Positions 1-5,564 of a stretch of DNA of 5,564 nucleotides are shown piece by piece; position 1 is the stretch's first letter; the number at the start of each line of letters is the position of its first letter. The notes under the pieces were generated by a model. It worked only from the letters and a program-made list of their open reading frames with translations, was not told the origin of the DNA and searched no databases. This DNA is from Dehalococcoidales bacterium. GTDB taxonomy: Bacteria > Chloroflexota > Dehalococcoidia > Dehalococcoidales > RBG-16-60-22. The translations under genes were made by a program, and so were the position numbers. The stretch spans positions 1-5,564 of the forward strand of contig JAGLTT010000059.1 in the NCBI GenBank assembly GCA_023135135.1, read 5' to 3'.

Positions 1-245
1 ACTACCGTAAGGCTGATATACTCCTCGCCGGAGTTAAAATATTCAACCAGGCTATCATAAATGCGCTCTATCTCCGCATCATCCAGCGCCAGGCCATAGC
101 GAGACAGTCTCTGGCTGACATCATATTTTTCAGAGCCGTAATCGCACAGCCAGAAGCTCAGGCTGTTCGCCACCGCTCCAATGCTGGCCGTCAGCAGCAG
201 GACAGGCAGACAGATTATAAAAAGCCATTGGGTCGCGGTTCTCAT
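1..245 (-). CDS. DUF1461/TIGR01906 (Lit-like) integral membrane protein, N-terminal part, cut by window edge
   Basis: The reverse strand reads open from an ATG at 245-243 to the left edge, giving about 81 residues that start MRTATQWLFIICLPVLLL. Residues about 7-28 form one hydrophobic membrane segment or signal anchor. They are followed by an outside-type stretch with the spaced motifs SFWLCDYGSEKYDV and LVEYFNSGEEYISL. A first helix, then a Y-rich segment, then a 'YF-N-G' motif is the N-terminal pattern of the TIGR01906/DUF1461 family, usually a little over 200 residues with several membrane helices. Some Firmicutes members (Lit) move an acyl chain within lipoproteins to make the lyso form. 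Whether this protein does so cannot be judged from the N-terminus. The start is supported by GGTGAT at 257-252, six bases upstream. It lies 82 bases downstream of the MFS gene on the same strand. The family call is by pattern recognition only. Confidence 0.72.
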   Translation of the reverse strand, partial: MRTATQWLFIICLPVLLLTASIGAVANSLSFWLCDYGSEKYDVSQRLSRYGLALDDAEIERIYDSLVEYFNSGEEYISLTV

Positions 246-251
246 AACACC

Positions 252-257
252 ATCACC
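252..257 (-). promoter_or_regulatory. Ribosome binding site of the Lit-like gene
   Basis: GGTGAT on the reverse strand lies six bases before the ATG at 245-243. It is the best Shine-Dalgarno match among the gene starts in this window and fixes that start. An overlapping ATG at 253-251 meets a stop after three codons and is not a rival start. Confidence 0.6.
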
Positions 258-266
258 GGTAATTAG

Positions 267-295
267 ATTTTACATTAATACGACGTAAAACGCAC
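267..295 (-). promoter_or_regulatory. Weak promoter-like sequence before the Lit-like gene
   Basis: On the reverse strand, TAAAAT (272-267) matches five of six bases of a -10 box. At 17-base spacing the -35 position holds GTGCGT (295-290), which is poor. Transcription would begin near 260 and give a leader of about 15 bases. The gap also contains an A/T-rich 6-base inverted repeat (TTTTAC 268-273, GTAAAA 285-290). The gene may instead be read from the upstream MFS promoter. Confidence 0.25.
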
Positions 296-327
296 TTGGG
301 GGGTGAAGCGAGCGAACTAACGACTAA

Positions 328-1608
328 TCAAAGCTGCTTCGGACGGCGCGTCATAAAGACGAAGATGAATCCTGCCAGACAGAAAACAGCGGCGGCGATA
401 AAGGCGGGCGTATAAGTGGACGTGGCGTCATAGATGGCCCCGGCGACGGTAGTAGCAATAGCATTCGAGCAAATCTGGAACGGAAGGACCACGCCCATGA
501 CCTGGGCATAGCGATTACGCGGATAATGAACACCCACGAATGTCGGCATGGCGACAGTCAGCGCGCCGTTACTCATTCCCTGAAAGGCCGCGTACACGTA
601 AATCAGCCCCAGTTCTCTGGACGTCAATAAAATCACCAGACCTACCAGCTGAACGGCAAAAAAGGCGCTGGCCAGGTATCTTATTTTCAACCTCATCGCC
701 AGAGCCCCGAAAAGCAGGCTGCCCGCAATGCTGAACACGGACATAAAGCTCATGGTCGTGGCGGCGGTCATCGCATTGAAATCGATATCCTGAAGGTAAG
801 CTATCTGATGTGTCACCATTGTTCCCATGGTAAAGGTATTGGCGGCGGAAAAACCCCCTATCAGCCATACCGTCGGCCCTTTCAGCACCTGCTTGATACT
901 CCAACCGCTGGCTTTTTGTTCCGTCGCCGCCTGGGATTCCGCCAGTTCTATTTCTGAAAAGGCATCGGCCGGCATACCGTCCGGCGTCTGTCCCATATCT
1001 TCCGGCTTGTTTCTGACCAGAATCACACAGCCAAGTAGTACCGCTAACACGATAATCACTCCCGCCAGAACCAGCCAGGTCTCCCGCCAGCCTATGGCAG
1101 CAATAAGGGATGTCGTTAACGGCGGAAAAACGAAACCGCCCAGGCCGGCGCAGGCGATAAATATCCCCAGCGCCAGGGAACGCTTTTTAATAAACCAGTT
1201 ATTGGCTACCGTGGTGCAGGATATATACCCCCCGAATCCGCCCCCTATCCCGACGAGGATGTATAAAACGTACATGTGCCAGACTTCCTGGACAAAGTAC
1301 ACCCCGGCTATCGCCAGTCCTGCCAAGAGGTTGCCGAATATGAGGGTGAATCTCGGCCCCAGCCTGGCCACGAGAATACCGTACAACGGGCTGGGCAGTC
1401 CGAAGGCCATAATACCCGCTGCCAGCGCGCCCGCCACCATCGCCCGGCTCCAGCCGAACTCACTGGTGATAACGGGCAACAAAACGCCGAATGAATTAAC
1501 GAAAACCCCGCCGACGACAAATATCACCAGCGCGACGCCGGCAAGCGCGAACCAGCCGTAAAATACCCTGCCCGTTCTACCGGTTACAGTTTCAGGCACC
1601 ATCGACAA
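328..1608 (-). CDS. MFS permease, monocarboxylate / oxalate-formate antiporter type
   Basis: A 426-residue inner-membrane carrier of the major facilitator superfamily with twelve predicted helices in a 6+6 layout. The first helix spans about residues 18-41. A cytoplasmic loop at about 199-242 separates the halves. Motifs typical of the MCT/OFA-like branch are FGWSR (51-55), a motif-A-like GILVARLGPR (77-86) in the helix 2-3 loop, NNWFIKKRSLALGI (136-149), GWRETW (173-178) and PEDMGQTPDG (202-211). Motif A lacks the usual aspartate (Ala-Arg instead of Asp-Arg), a common variation. Relatives carry small carboxylates, but the substrate here is unknown. The start is uncertain: TTG at 1608 has AGGA five bases upstream, while ATG at 1602 (third codon) has the same AGGA 11 bases away. 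Length is normal and no break is seen. It is divergent from dnaE and may be co-transcribed with the Lit-like gene. Confidence 0.9.
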   Translation of the reverse strand: MSMVPETVTGRTGRVFYGWFALAGVALVIFVVGGVFVNSFGVLLPVITSEFGWSRAMVAGALAAGIMAFGLPSPLYGILVARLGPRFTLIFGNLLAGLAIAGVYFVQEVWHMYVLYILVGIGGGFGGYISCTTVANNWFIKKRSLALGIFIACAGLGGFVFPPLTTSLIAAIGWRETWLVLAGVIIVLAVLLGCVILVRNKPEDMGQTPDGMPADAFSEIELAESQAATEQKASGWSIKQVLKGPTVWLIGGFSAANTFTMGTMVTHQIAYLQDIDFNAMTAATTMSFMSVFSIAGSLLFGALAMRLKIRYLASAFFAVQLVGLVILLTSRELGLIYVYAAFQGMSNGALTVAMPTFVGVHYPRNRYAQVMGVVLPFQICSNAIATTVAGAIYDATSTYTPAFIAAAVFCLAGFIFVFMTRRPKQL

Positions 1609-1641
1609 TACTTTCCTGCCATGTTTCTTTCCACGAATTAT

Positions 1642-1678
1642 CTGGGGCTTATTCCTGCGAGCCTGTTCCGGAAGCCAG
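1642..1678 (-). other. Imperfect hairpin in the MFS mRNA leader
   Basis: In the permease leader, CTGG and CTT (1678-1672 on the reverse strand) can pair with AAG and CCAG (1650-1648 and 1645-1642). A further GG/CC pairing lies inside, and there are small bulges. No U-tract follows, so it is not an intrinsic terminator. It matches no riboswitch that I recognise. A leader structure is possible but unproven. Confidence 0.25.
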
Positions 1679-1737
1679 CAACAACTCCAGGGAAACGGTT
1701 GAGGACTCTCGGCGTAAATAGACCGATACTACATTCA

Positions 1738-1767
1738 ATTATACTTCTACCGGCTGTTCTACCGCAA
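1738..1767 (-). promoter_or_regulatory. Candidate promoter of the MFS gene
   Basis: On the reverse strand, TTGCGG (1767-1762, three of six -35 bases) is followed after 18 bases by a perfect TATAAT (1743-1738). Transcription would start near 1731 and leave a leader of about 120 bases before the permease start. An 8-base direct repeat overlaps the -35 and spacer, which suggests control by a DNA-binding protein. Confidence 0.5.
1745..1764. repeat. 8-base direct repeat with 12-base period in the divergent control region
   Basis: TTCTACCG occurs exactly at 1745-1752 and 1757-1764, separated by GCTG. The pair covers the spacer and part of the -35 box of the MFS promoter. Exact close repeats in this position are typical of operator half-sites, so a regulator may bind here. 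This is inferred from position alone. Confidence 0.5.
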
Positions 1768-1769
1768 AT

Positions 1770-1781
1770 CGGATAAATCCG
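1770..1781. repeat. 12-base perfect palindrome between the divergent promoters
   Basis: CGGATAAATCCG is a perfect inverted repeat (CGGAT, AA, ATCCG). It lies just upstream of the MFS -35 box and about 25 bases before the dnaE -35 position. It could be a dimer-binding operator for the permease promoter or for both directions. A palindrome this short can also arise by chance. Confidence 0.4.
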
Positions 1782-1804
1782 TTTAAGCCCGAGTTCAATC
1801 GCGG

Positions 1805-1833
1805 TTTTTCCCGTGTCGGCGCTGTGCTATAAT
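1805..1833 (+). promoter_or_regulatory. dnaE promoter, extended -10 type
   Basis: A perfect TATAAT at 1828-1833 is preceded by TGC (1825-1827), giving an extended -10. The -35 position at 17-base spacing is TTTTTC (1805-1810), a weak match, as is usual when an extended -10 is present. The start of transcription would be near 1840, so the leader before the dnaE ATG is only about 20 bases. Confidence 0.6.
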
Positions 1834-1850
1834 GATTTAAAACCGGTGCC

Positions 1851-1855
1851 GGAAG
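1851..1855 (+). promoter_or_regulatory. Weak ribosome binding site of dnaE
   Basis: GGAAG ends four bases before the ATG at 1860, which is closer than usual. GGTG at 1845-1848 is the only other purine-rich candidate, 11 bases away. The start is decided mainly by the protein: the PHP motif HLHVH begins at residue 4, so a later start would remove essential metal ligands. Confidence 0.4.
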
Positions 1856-1859
1856 TATA

Positions 1860-4800
1860 ATGTTTACCCACCTTCACGTTCACACCGAATACAGCCTGCT
1901 CGACGGGATGTGCCGCATCCATCAGCTGGTAAACAAGGCTAAAGAACTGGGCATGGACAGCCTGGCGATAACCGACCATGGCGTCATGTACGGGGTAATC
2001 GAGTTCTACCAGGCCGCCAGGGAAGCCGGCATAAAACCAATCATCGGCTGCGAAATTTACATCGCCCCCAACGGCCGGCTCAGTCGCAACGCCGGGGATA
2101 AAACCAACTACCACCTTATTCTACTCGCTAAAGATTTAACCGGCTACCAGAACCTCATCCAGCTCACCACCAAAGCCCACCTTGAGGGGTTCTACTATAG
2201 ACCCAGGGTGGATAAAGAGTTGCTGGAGCAGCATAAAGAGGGACTTATCGCCCTGAGCGCCTGCCTCGGCGGAGAGATATCCCAGCTTATTTTAAGTCGT
2301 CAATACGACGAAGCCAAGGAGGCAGCCCTCTGGTACCAGCAGACCTTCGGCGATTTCTACCTGGAACTCATGAAACACCCCGTCGCGGAACTGGAAGGGG
2401 TAAACAATTACCTCATACAGATGAGCCAGGAACTCAATATTCCGCTGGTAGCGACCAACGATACCCATTATATCAACCGCGAGGATGCCTCCGCCCACGA
2501 TTTACTGCTCTGTATCGGCACCAACACCACCATTCATGACGAGAAACGGATGAAGATGGCGGGAGATACCTTCTATCTCAGGAGCCCCGATGAAATGGCG
2601 GAGCTTTTCAAGGACACACCCCAGGCGCTGGAAAACACCGAAAATATCGCCGCGAAATGCAATTTGGAGATGGAGTTCGGACGACTGCACCTGCCGGAGA
2701 TTGAGCTGCCGGAAGGGAAAACCCCCGACCAGTTCCTGGCCGACCTCTGCCATCAAAACTTGCGGCAGTACTACCCCAACCCTACCCCGGAGATTGAGCA
2801 GCGCCTGGAATACGAGCTTGAGGTTATCAAGACAACCCAGTTCGCCAACTACTTTCTCGTTGTCTGGGATATTATTTCGTTTGTAAAGAAACAAAAAATC
2901 CTCTTCGGCGTCCGGGGCAGCGCCGCCGCCAGCATCGTCCTGCGCTGTCTCGGCATTACCCCCCTCGACCCCCTCGAACACGGACTGGTCTTCGAGCGCT
3001 TTCTCAACTTAGAGCGCAAGGAGATGCCGGATATCGACATGGATTTCCAGGACGACCGCCGCGATGAGGTCATCAACTACGTCTCACAGAAGTACGGGCA
3101 GGACCACGTCGCCCAGATTATCACCTTCGGGACGCTGGGGGCACGTGCTGCTATCAGGGACGTGGGACGGGCGCTGGGTATGCCCTACGGTGAAGTCGAC
3201 CGCGTCGCCAGGCTGGTGCCGGCCATGCCGGGCATGACGCTGGGGCGTGCCATGGATGAAAATAACGAACTCAAGGCCATTTACCAGGAAGATGATATCG
3301 TGCGTAACCTGGTGACCCAGGCCCGGAGGGTGGAAGGCATTTCCCGCCACGCCAGCACCCACGCCGCCGGCGTCGTCATATCGCGGGAGTCGTTGACAAG
3401 GTATGTGCCGTTACAACGCGGCGCCAAAGTCGACAGCCAGGAAGCCGTGATGACCCAGTTCTCCATGGGAGACATCGCCAGTATCGGCCTGCTTAAAATG
3501 GACTTCCTCGGGCTGGCCAACCTGACCATCCTGGGCAGGGCGAGAGATATTATCCGTCAGAACCACGGCGTTGATATCGACATTAATAATATCCCCATGG
3601 ACGATAAAAAGACCTTCGAACTGCTCTCCGCGGGGGAAACAGCCGGCGTTTTCCAGCTGGAAGGCGCCGGGATGCGCCGTTATATCAAGGACCTCAAGCC
3701 GACTACCTTCAGCGATATTGCGGCTATGGTAGCCCTGTACCGCCCCGGTCCCATGGAGCACATTCCCCGGTTTATCGACGCCAAGCACGGGCGCAAAGCC
3801 ATCCAGTATCCCCACCCCGTTCTGGAAAACATACTTAAAGAGACTTACGGCGTCATCGTTTACCAGGACCAGGTACTGTTTATCGTGCGGGAGTTCGCCG
3901 GCTACAGCCTGGGACAGGCGGATATCTTCCGCAAGGCGATGGGCAAGAAGATTGCCGAGGTGATGAGGAAGGAAAAACGCAGCTTTGTCAGCGGCGCTAA
4001 AAAGCTGGAATACCCCACCGATCTGGCCGAGGAGGTATTCGCCCTCATCGAACCATTCGCCGGCTACGCCTTCAATAAAGCCCACAGCGTCAGCTACGCC
4101 CTGATTGCCTACCAGACCGCCTACCTTAAAGCCAACTATCCGGCGGACTACATCACCGCGTTCCTGACCATACACGCCGGGGAGACGGAGAAGATAGGCA
4201 ATGCCGTCGCGGAGTGCCGCCGGCTGAACATCACCGTCCTGCCACCGGATATCAACCGCAGCCAGCTCGATTTCTCCATTGAAAATAACGGCGTTGAACA
4301 GCCGACTATCCGTTTCGGACTGGGAGCAATTAAGAACGTGGGCACCGGAGCCATCGAGCCCATCATTAACGAACGCGACAAGAACGGCGAATTCAAGTCC
4401 ATCGAAGACCTGTGCCGTCGCAGCGATATGCAGGCAGTTAACCGCAGAGTCATGGAGAGCCTGATTAAGGCGGGAGCGTTTGACAAACTTGAGAATCGCG
4501 GCACTTTACTGAACAGCGTCCCTCGTATACTGTCGCTGGCGCAGCGGGAGCAGCGTCTCCGGGATACGGGACAAACAACGATGTTCGACCTCTTCGGAGA
4601 AACGGCGCCGGTACCGCTGCCCGACCTGGACATGGCGCCGTCAGAGACCACCGACCGGGAAAAAGCTTTCTGGGAAAAGGAGTTACTGGGAGTAAGCTTC
4701 TCCGAGAAACCGTTCAGTCCGGCGCCCAACTCAAATACTAAGTTCTGCGGCGATATCGACGAGGAATTGGACGGCCAGGCCGTTATCACCGCCGGCCGGG

Positions 4801-5357
4801 TCACATCAGCCCGCTACCTGCTGACCAAGGACGGGCGCTCTTTCGCCAGCGCCATCCTCGAAGACTTCAGCGGGCAGGTGGAGGTTATGGTCTGGCCCAA
4901 GGTCTACACCGAGACCGACGAACTCTGGCAGGAAGGCAATGAACTCGTGGTGCAGGGCAAGGTCAGGGTGCGGGACGACCAGGTACAGATTAGCTGTGAC
5001 CGGGCACGTTTCTACGAGCCTCCCACGGAAGGCAGTGAACCAGCAGCCGCCCCCGAACCTGTAGCTGCGGAAGCCCCGGTGGAGAAACCCGCTGCCACCC
5101 CGTCCGCGGAAAAACAACTTTTGATAATCAACATCAAACAGACCGCCGATAAAGAAAGCGATATCAGCCGTCTCAATACCGTCATAGAAGCGCTGAAAGC
5201 CTTCCCGGGACGTGATGAGGTAAAACTGAATATTGTAAACGGCGGCGAAGCCATCCCCCTCCGGCTCCCCAATATACAATCCGGTTACTGCACGGAGCTC
5301 AAGCAGCGTCTGGTGGAACTGGTGGGAGAGGACGGGTTCAAGATAGAAACCCCTTAA
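1860..5357 (+). CDS. dnaE: DNA polymerase III subunit alpha (DnaE)
   Basis: The replicative DNA polymerase catalytic subunit, 1165 residues, full length for the DnaE1 class. The N-terminal PHP domain (about 1-275) keeps all nine expected metal ligands: H6, H8, D15, H40, E65, H85, C135, D201 and H203. The family C polymerase core follows, with RGS at 352-354, catalytic aspartates D391 and D393 in PDIDMDF (390-396), and the third, D548, in KMDFLGL. Finger-region motifs include LYRPGPM (626-632), YQDQV (668-672), FRKAMGKK (690-697) and FNKAHS (738-743). A helix-hairpin-helix region spans about 818-875 (FGLGAIKNVG, ESLIKAGAFD). The clamp-binding motif QTTMFDLF is at 905-912 and an OB fold at about 971-1051. 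A Pro/Ala/Glu linker (about 1053-1084) leads to a small C-terminal domain. No frameshift or missing catalytic residue is seen. The loop before RGS departs from the usual GPGRGS. It reads away from the MFS gene and is followed by radC. Confidence 0.98.
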   Translation: MFTHLHVHTEYSLLDGMCRIHQLVNKAKELGMDSLAITDHGVMYGVIEFYQAAREAGIKPIIGCEIYIAPNGRLSRNAGDKTNYHLILLAKDLTGYQNLIQLTTKAHLEGFYYRPRVDKELLEQHKEGLIALSACLGGEISQLILSRQYDEAKEAALWYQQTFGDFYLELMKHPVAELEGVNNYLIQMSQELNIPLVATNDTHYINREDASAHDLLLCIGTNTTIHDEKRMKMAGDTFYLRSPDEMAELFKDTPQALENTENIAAKCNLEMEFGRLHLPEIELPEGKTPDQFLADLCHQNLRQYYPNPTPEIEQRLEYELEVIKTTQFANYFLVVWDIISFVKKQKILFGVRGSAAASIVLRCLGITPLDPLEHGLVFERFLNLERKEMPDIDMDFQDDRRDEVINYVSQKYGQDHVAQIITFGTLGARAAIRDVGRALGMPYGEVDRVARLVPAMPGMTLGRAMDENNELKAIYQEDDIVRNLVTQARRVEGISRHASTHAAGVVISRESLTRYVPLQRGAKVDSQEAVMTQFSMGDIASIGLLKMDFLGLANLTILGRARDIIRQNHGVDIDINNIPMDDKKTFELLSAGETAGVFQLEGAGMRRYIKDLKPTTFSDIAAMVALYRPGPMEHIPRFIDAKHGRKAIQYPHPVLENILKETYGVIVYQDQVLFIVREFAGYSLGQADIFRKAMGKKIAEVMRKEKRSFVSGAKKLEYPTDLAEEVFALIEPFAGYAFNKAHSVSYALIAYQTAYLKANYPADYITAFLTIHAGETEKIGNAVAECRRLNITVLPPDINRSQLDFSIENNGVEQPTIRFGLGAIKNVGTGAIEPIINERDKNGEFKSIEDLCRRSDMQAVNRRVMESLIKAGAFDKLENRGTLLNSVPRILSLAQREQRLRDTGQTTMFDLFGETAPVPLPDLDMAPSETTDREKAFWEKELLGVSFSEKPFSPAPNSNTKFCGDIDEELDGQAVITAGRVTSARYLLTKDGRSFASAILEDFSGQVEVMVWPKVYTETDELWQEGNELVVQGKVRVRDDQVQISCDRARFYEPPTEGSEPAAAPEPVAAEAPVEKPAATPSAEKQLLIINIKQTADKESDISRLNTVIEALKAFPGRDEVKLNIVNGGEAIPLRLPNIQSGYCTELKQRLVELVGEDGFKIETP

Positions 5358-5371
5358 AAGTATTGTACCTC

Positions 5372-5400
5372 TAGAAACGCTCACCCCTTAGTGCTAGAAT
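5372..5400 (+). promoter_or_regulatory. Candidate radC promoter, extended -10 type
   Basis: TAGAAA (5372-5377, four of six -35 bases) is followed after 17 bases by TAGAAT (5395-5400, five of six -10 bases), preceded by TGC (5392-5394). Transcription would begin near 5407. No hairpin plus U-tract terminator was found after the dnaE stop, so read-through from dnaE is also possible. Confidence 0.45.
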
Positions 5401-5424
5401 ATGGCAAAGGCGCGGATTGCACAA

Positions 5425-5564
5425 ATGGGAAAAACAGAAAAGTCTGCGGAAGATACACATCGGGGGCATAGAAAGAGGCTGCGGGAAAAGTTCCTGAAGT
5501 CGGGAATGGCCGGCTTTCACGACTATGAAATCGTGGAACTGCTGCTGAGCCTGGGCACGCCGCG
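5425..5564 (+). CDS. radC: RadC family protein (UPF0758/JAB domain), N-terminal part, cut by window edge
   Basis: An open frame runs to the right edge. The segment GHRKRLREKFLKSG, then GFHDYEIVELLLSLGTPR, is the conserved helical N-terminal region of RadC proteins (usual form GHRERLRERFLKSGL...ELLLFYAIPR). The C-terminal JAB/MPN metal-binding domain lies outside the window. The family's biochemical role is unsettled; a part in DNA repair was proposed historically. Two ATGs are possible, at 5401 and 5425, in the same frame, with an in-frame TAG at 5395 just before the first. I chose 5425 because the promoter's predicted transcription start (about 5407) lies past 5401, and because a weak GGA sits eight bases upstream, whereas 5401 has no Shine-Dalgarno sequence. 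If transcripts come from dnaE, the longer form with eight extra residues is possible. The gene starts 67 bases after dnaE on the same strand. Confidence 0.88.
   Translation, partial: MGKTEKSAEDTHRGHRKRLREKFLKSGMAGFHDYEIVELLLSLGTP

Noticed and set aside
268..290. TTTTAC/GTAAAA inverted repeat as a terminator between the MFS and Lit-like genes
   Set aside because: The stem is only six A/T-rich pairs with an 11-base loop and no following U-tract, so it is too weak to call a terminator.
827..1561. 244-codon open frame on the + strand opposite the MFS gene
   Set aside because: It is antisense to a clear permease. The translation is Pro/Thr/Ala-rich with no recognisable domain or ribosome site, as expected of a shadow frame.
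3411..4175. 254-codon open frame on the - strand opposite dnaE
   Set aside because: It overlaps conserved polymerase motifs on the sense strand, has no family resemblance, and is explained by the codon bias of dnaE.
4148..4804. 218-codon open frame on the - strand opposite the 3' half of dnaE
   Set aside because: Ser/Arg-rich shadow translation without domains; the sense strand encodes the helix-hairpin-helix and clamp-binding regions.
5040..5110. Ala/Pro/Glu-rich stretch in dnaE as a possible frameshift or insertion
   Set aside because: The frame stays open and continues into a plausible C-terminal domain; it reads as a flexible linker after the OB fold.
4806..5384. 192-codon open frame on the - strand covering the dnaE 3' end
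   Set aside because: It runs through the OB fold and linker of dnaE, has no recognisable product, and starts in the dnaE-radC gap without a promoter or ribosome site.
5358..5400. Intrinsic terminator after dnaE
   Set aside because: No stem followed by a T-run is present; the CTAGAA direct repeats here are explained by the -35 and -10 boxes of the radC promoter.

Overview
This 5.56 kb window is ordinary bacterial chromosome. It holds four protein genes and short regulatory gaps. The centre is an intact DNA polymerase III alpha subunit gene (dnaE, + strand). Divergent from it is an MFS transporter (- strand). Beyond the transporter, on the same strand, lies the N-terminal part of a DUF1461/TIGR01906 (Lit-like) membrane protein that runs off the left edge. 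The first codons of radC run off the right edge. No rRNA, tRNA, CRISPR array, insertion sequence or attachment site was seen.

The base composition is moderate (about half G+C by eye) and the promoters are sigma-70-like. The style of the DnaE protein (PHP start, VRGSAAAS active-site loop, short C-terminal domain) fits a Chloroflexota bacterium, perhaps Dehalococcoidia. This is a recollection-based inference, not a search result.

Layout. Bases 1-245 (-): 5' part of a Lit-like membrane protein gene. Bases 246-327: 82-base gap with no clear terminator, so the two left-hand genes could be co-transcribed, although a weak promoter-like sequence sits in front of the second. Bases 328-1608 (-): 12-TM MFS permease of the monocarboxylate/oxalate-formate type. 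Bases 1609-1859: 251-base divergent control region. It contains a promoter for each side, an 8-base direct repeat inside the permease promoter, a 12-base palindrome and an imperfect leader hairpin. Bases 1860-5357 (+): dnaE. Bases 5358-5424: gap with a promoter-like element whose extended -10 nearly copies that of dnaE. Bases 5425-5564 (+): start of radC.

dnaE (replication) and radC (a conserved protein historically linked to DNA repair) form a rightward DNA-metabolism pair. The leftward pair is membrane-related, and no functional link between the two sides is evident. I found no convincing new system. The most useful observations are the intact PHP metal site in DnaE, its altered glycine-rich catalytic loop, the matching dnaE/radC promoters and the repeat-bearing permease promoter.
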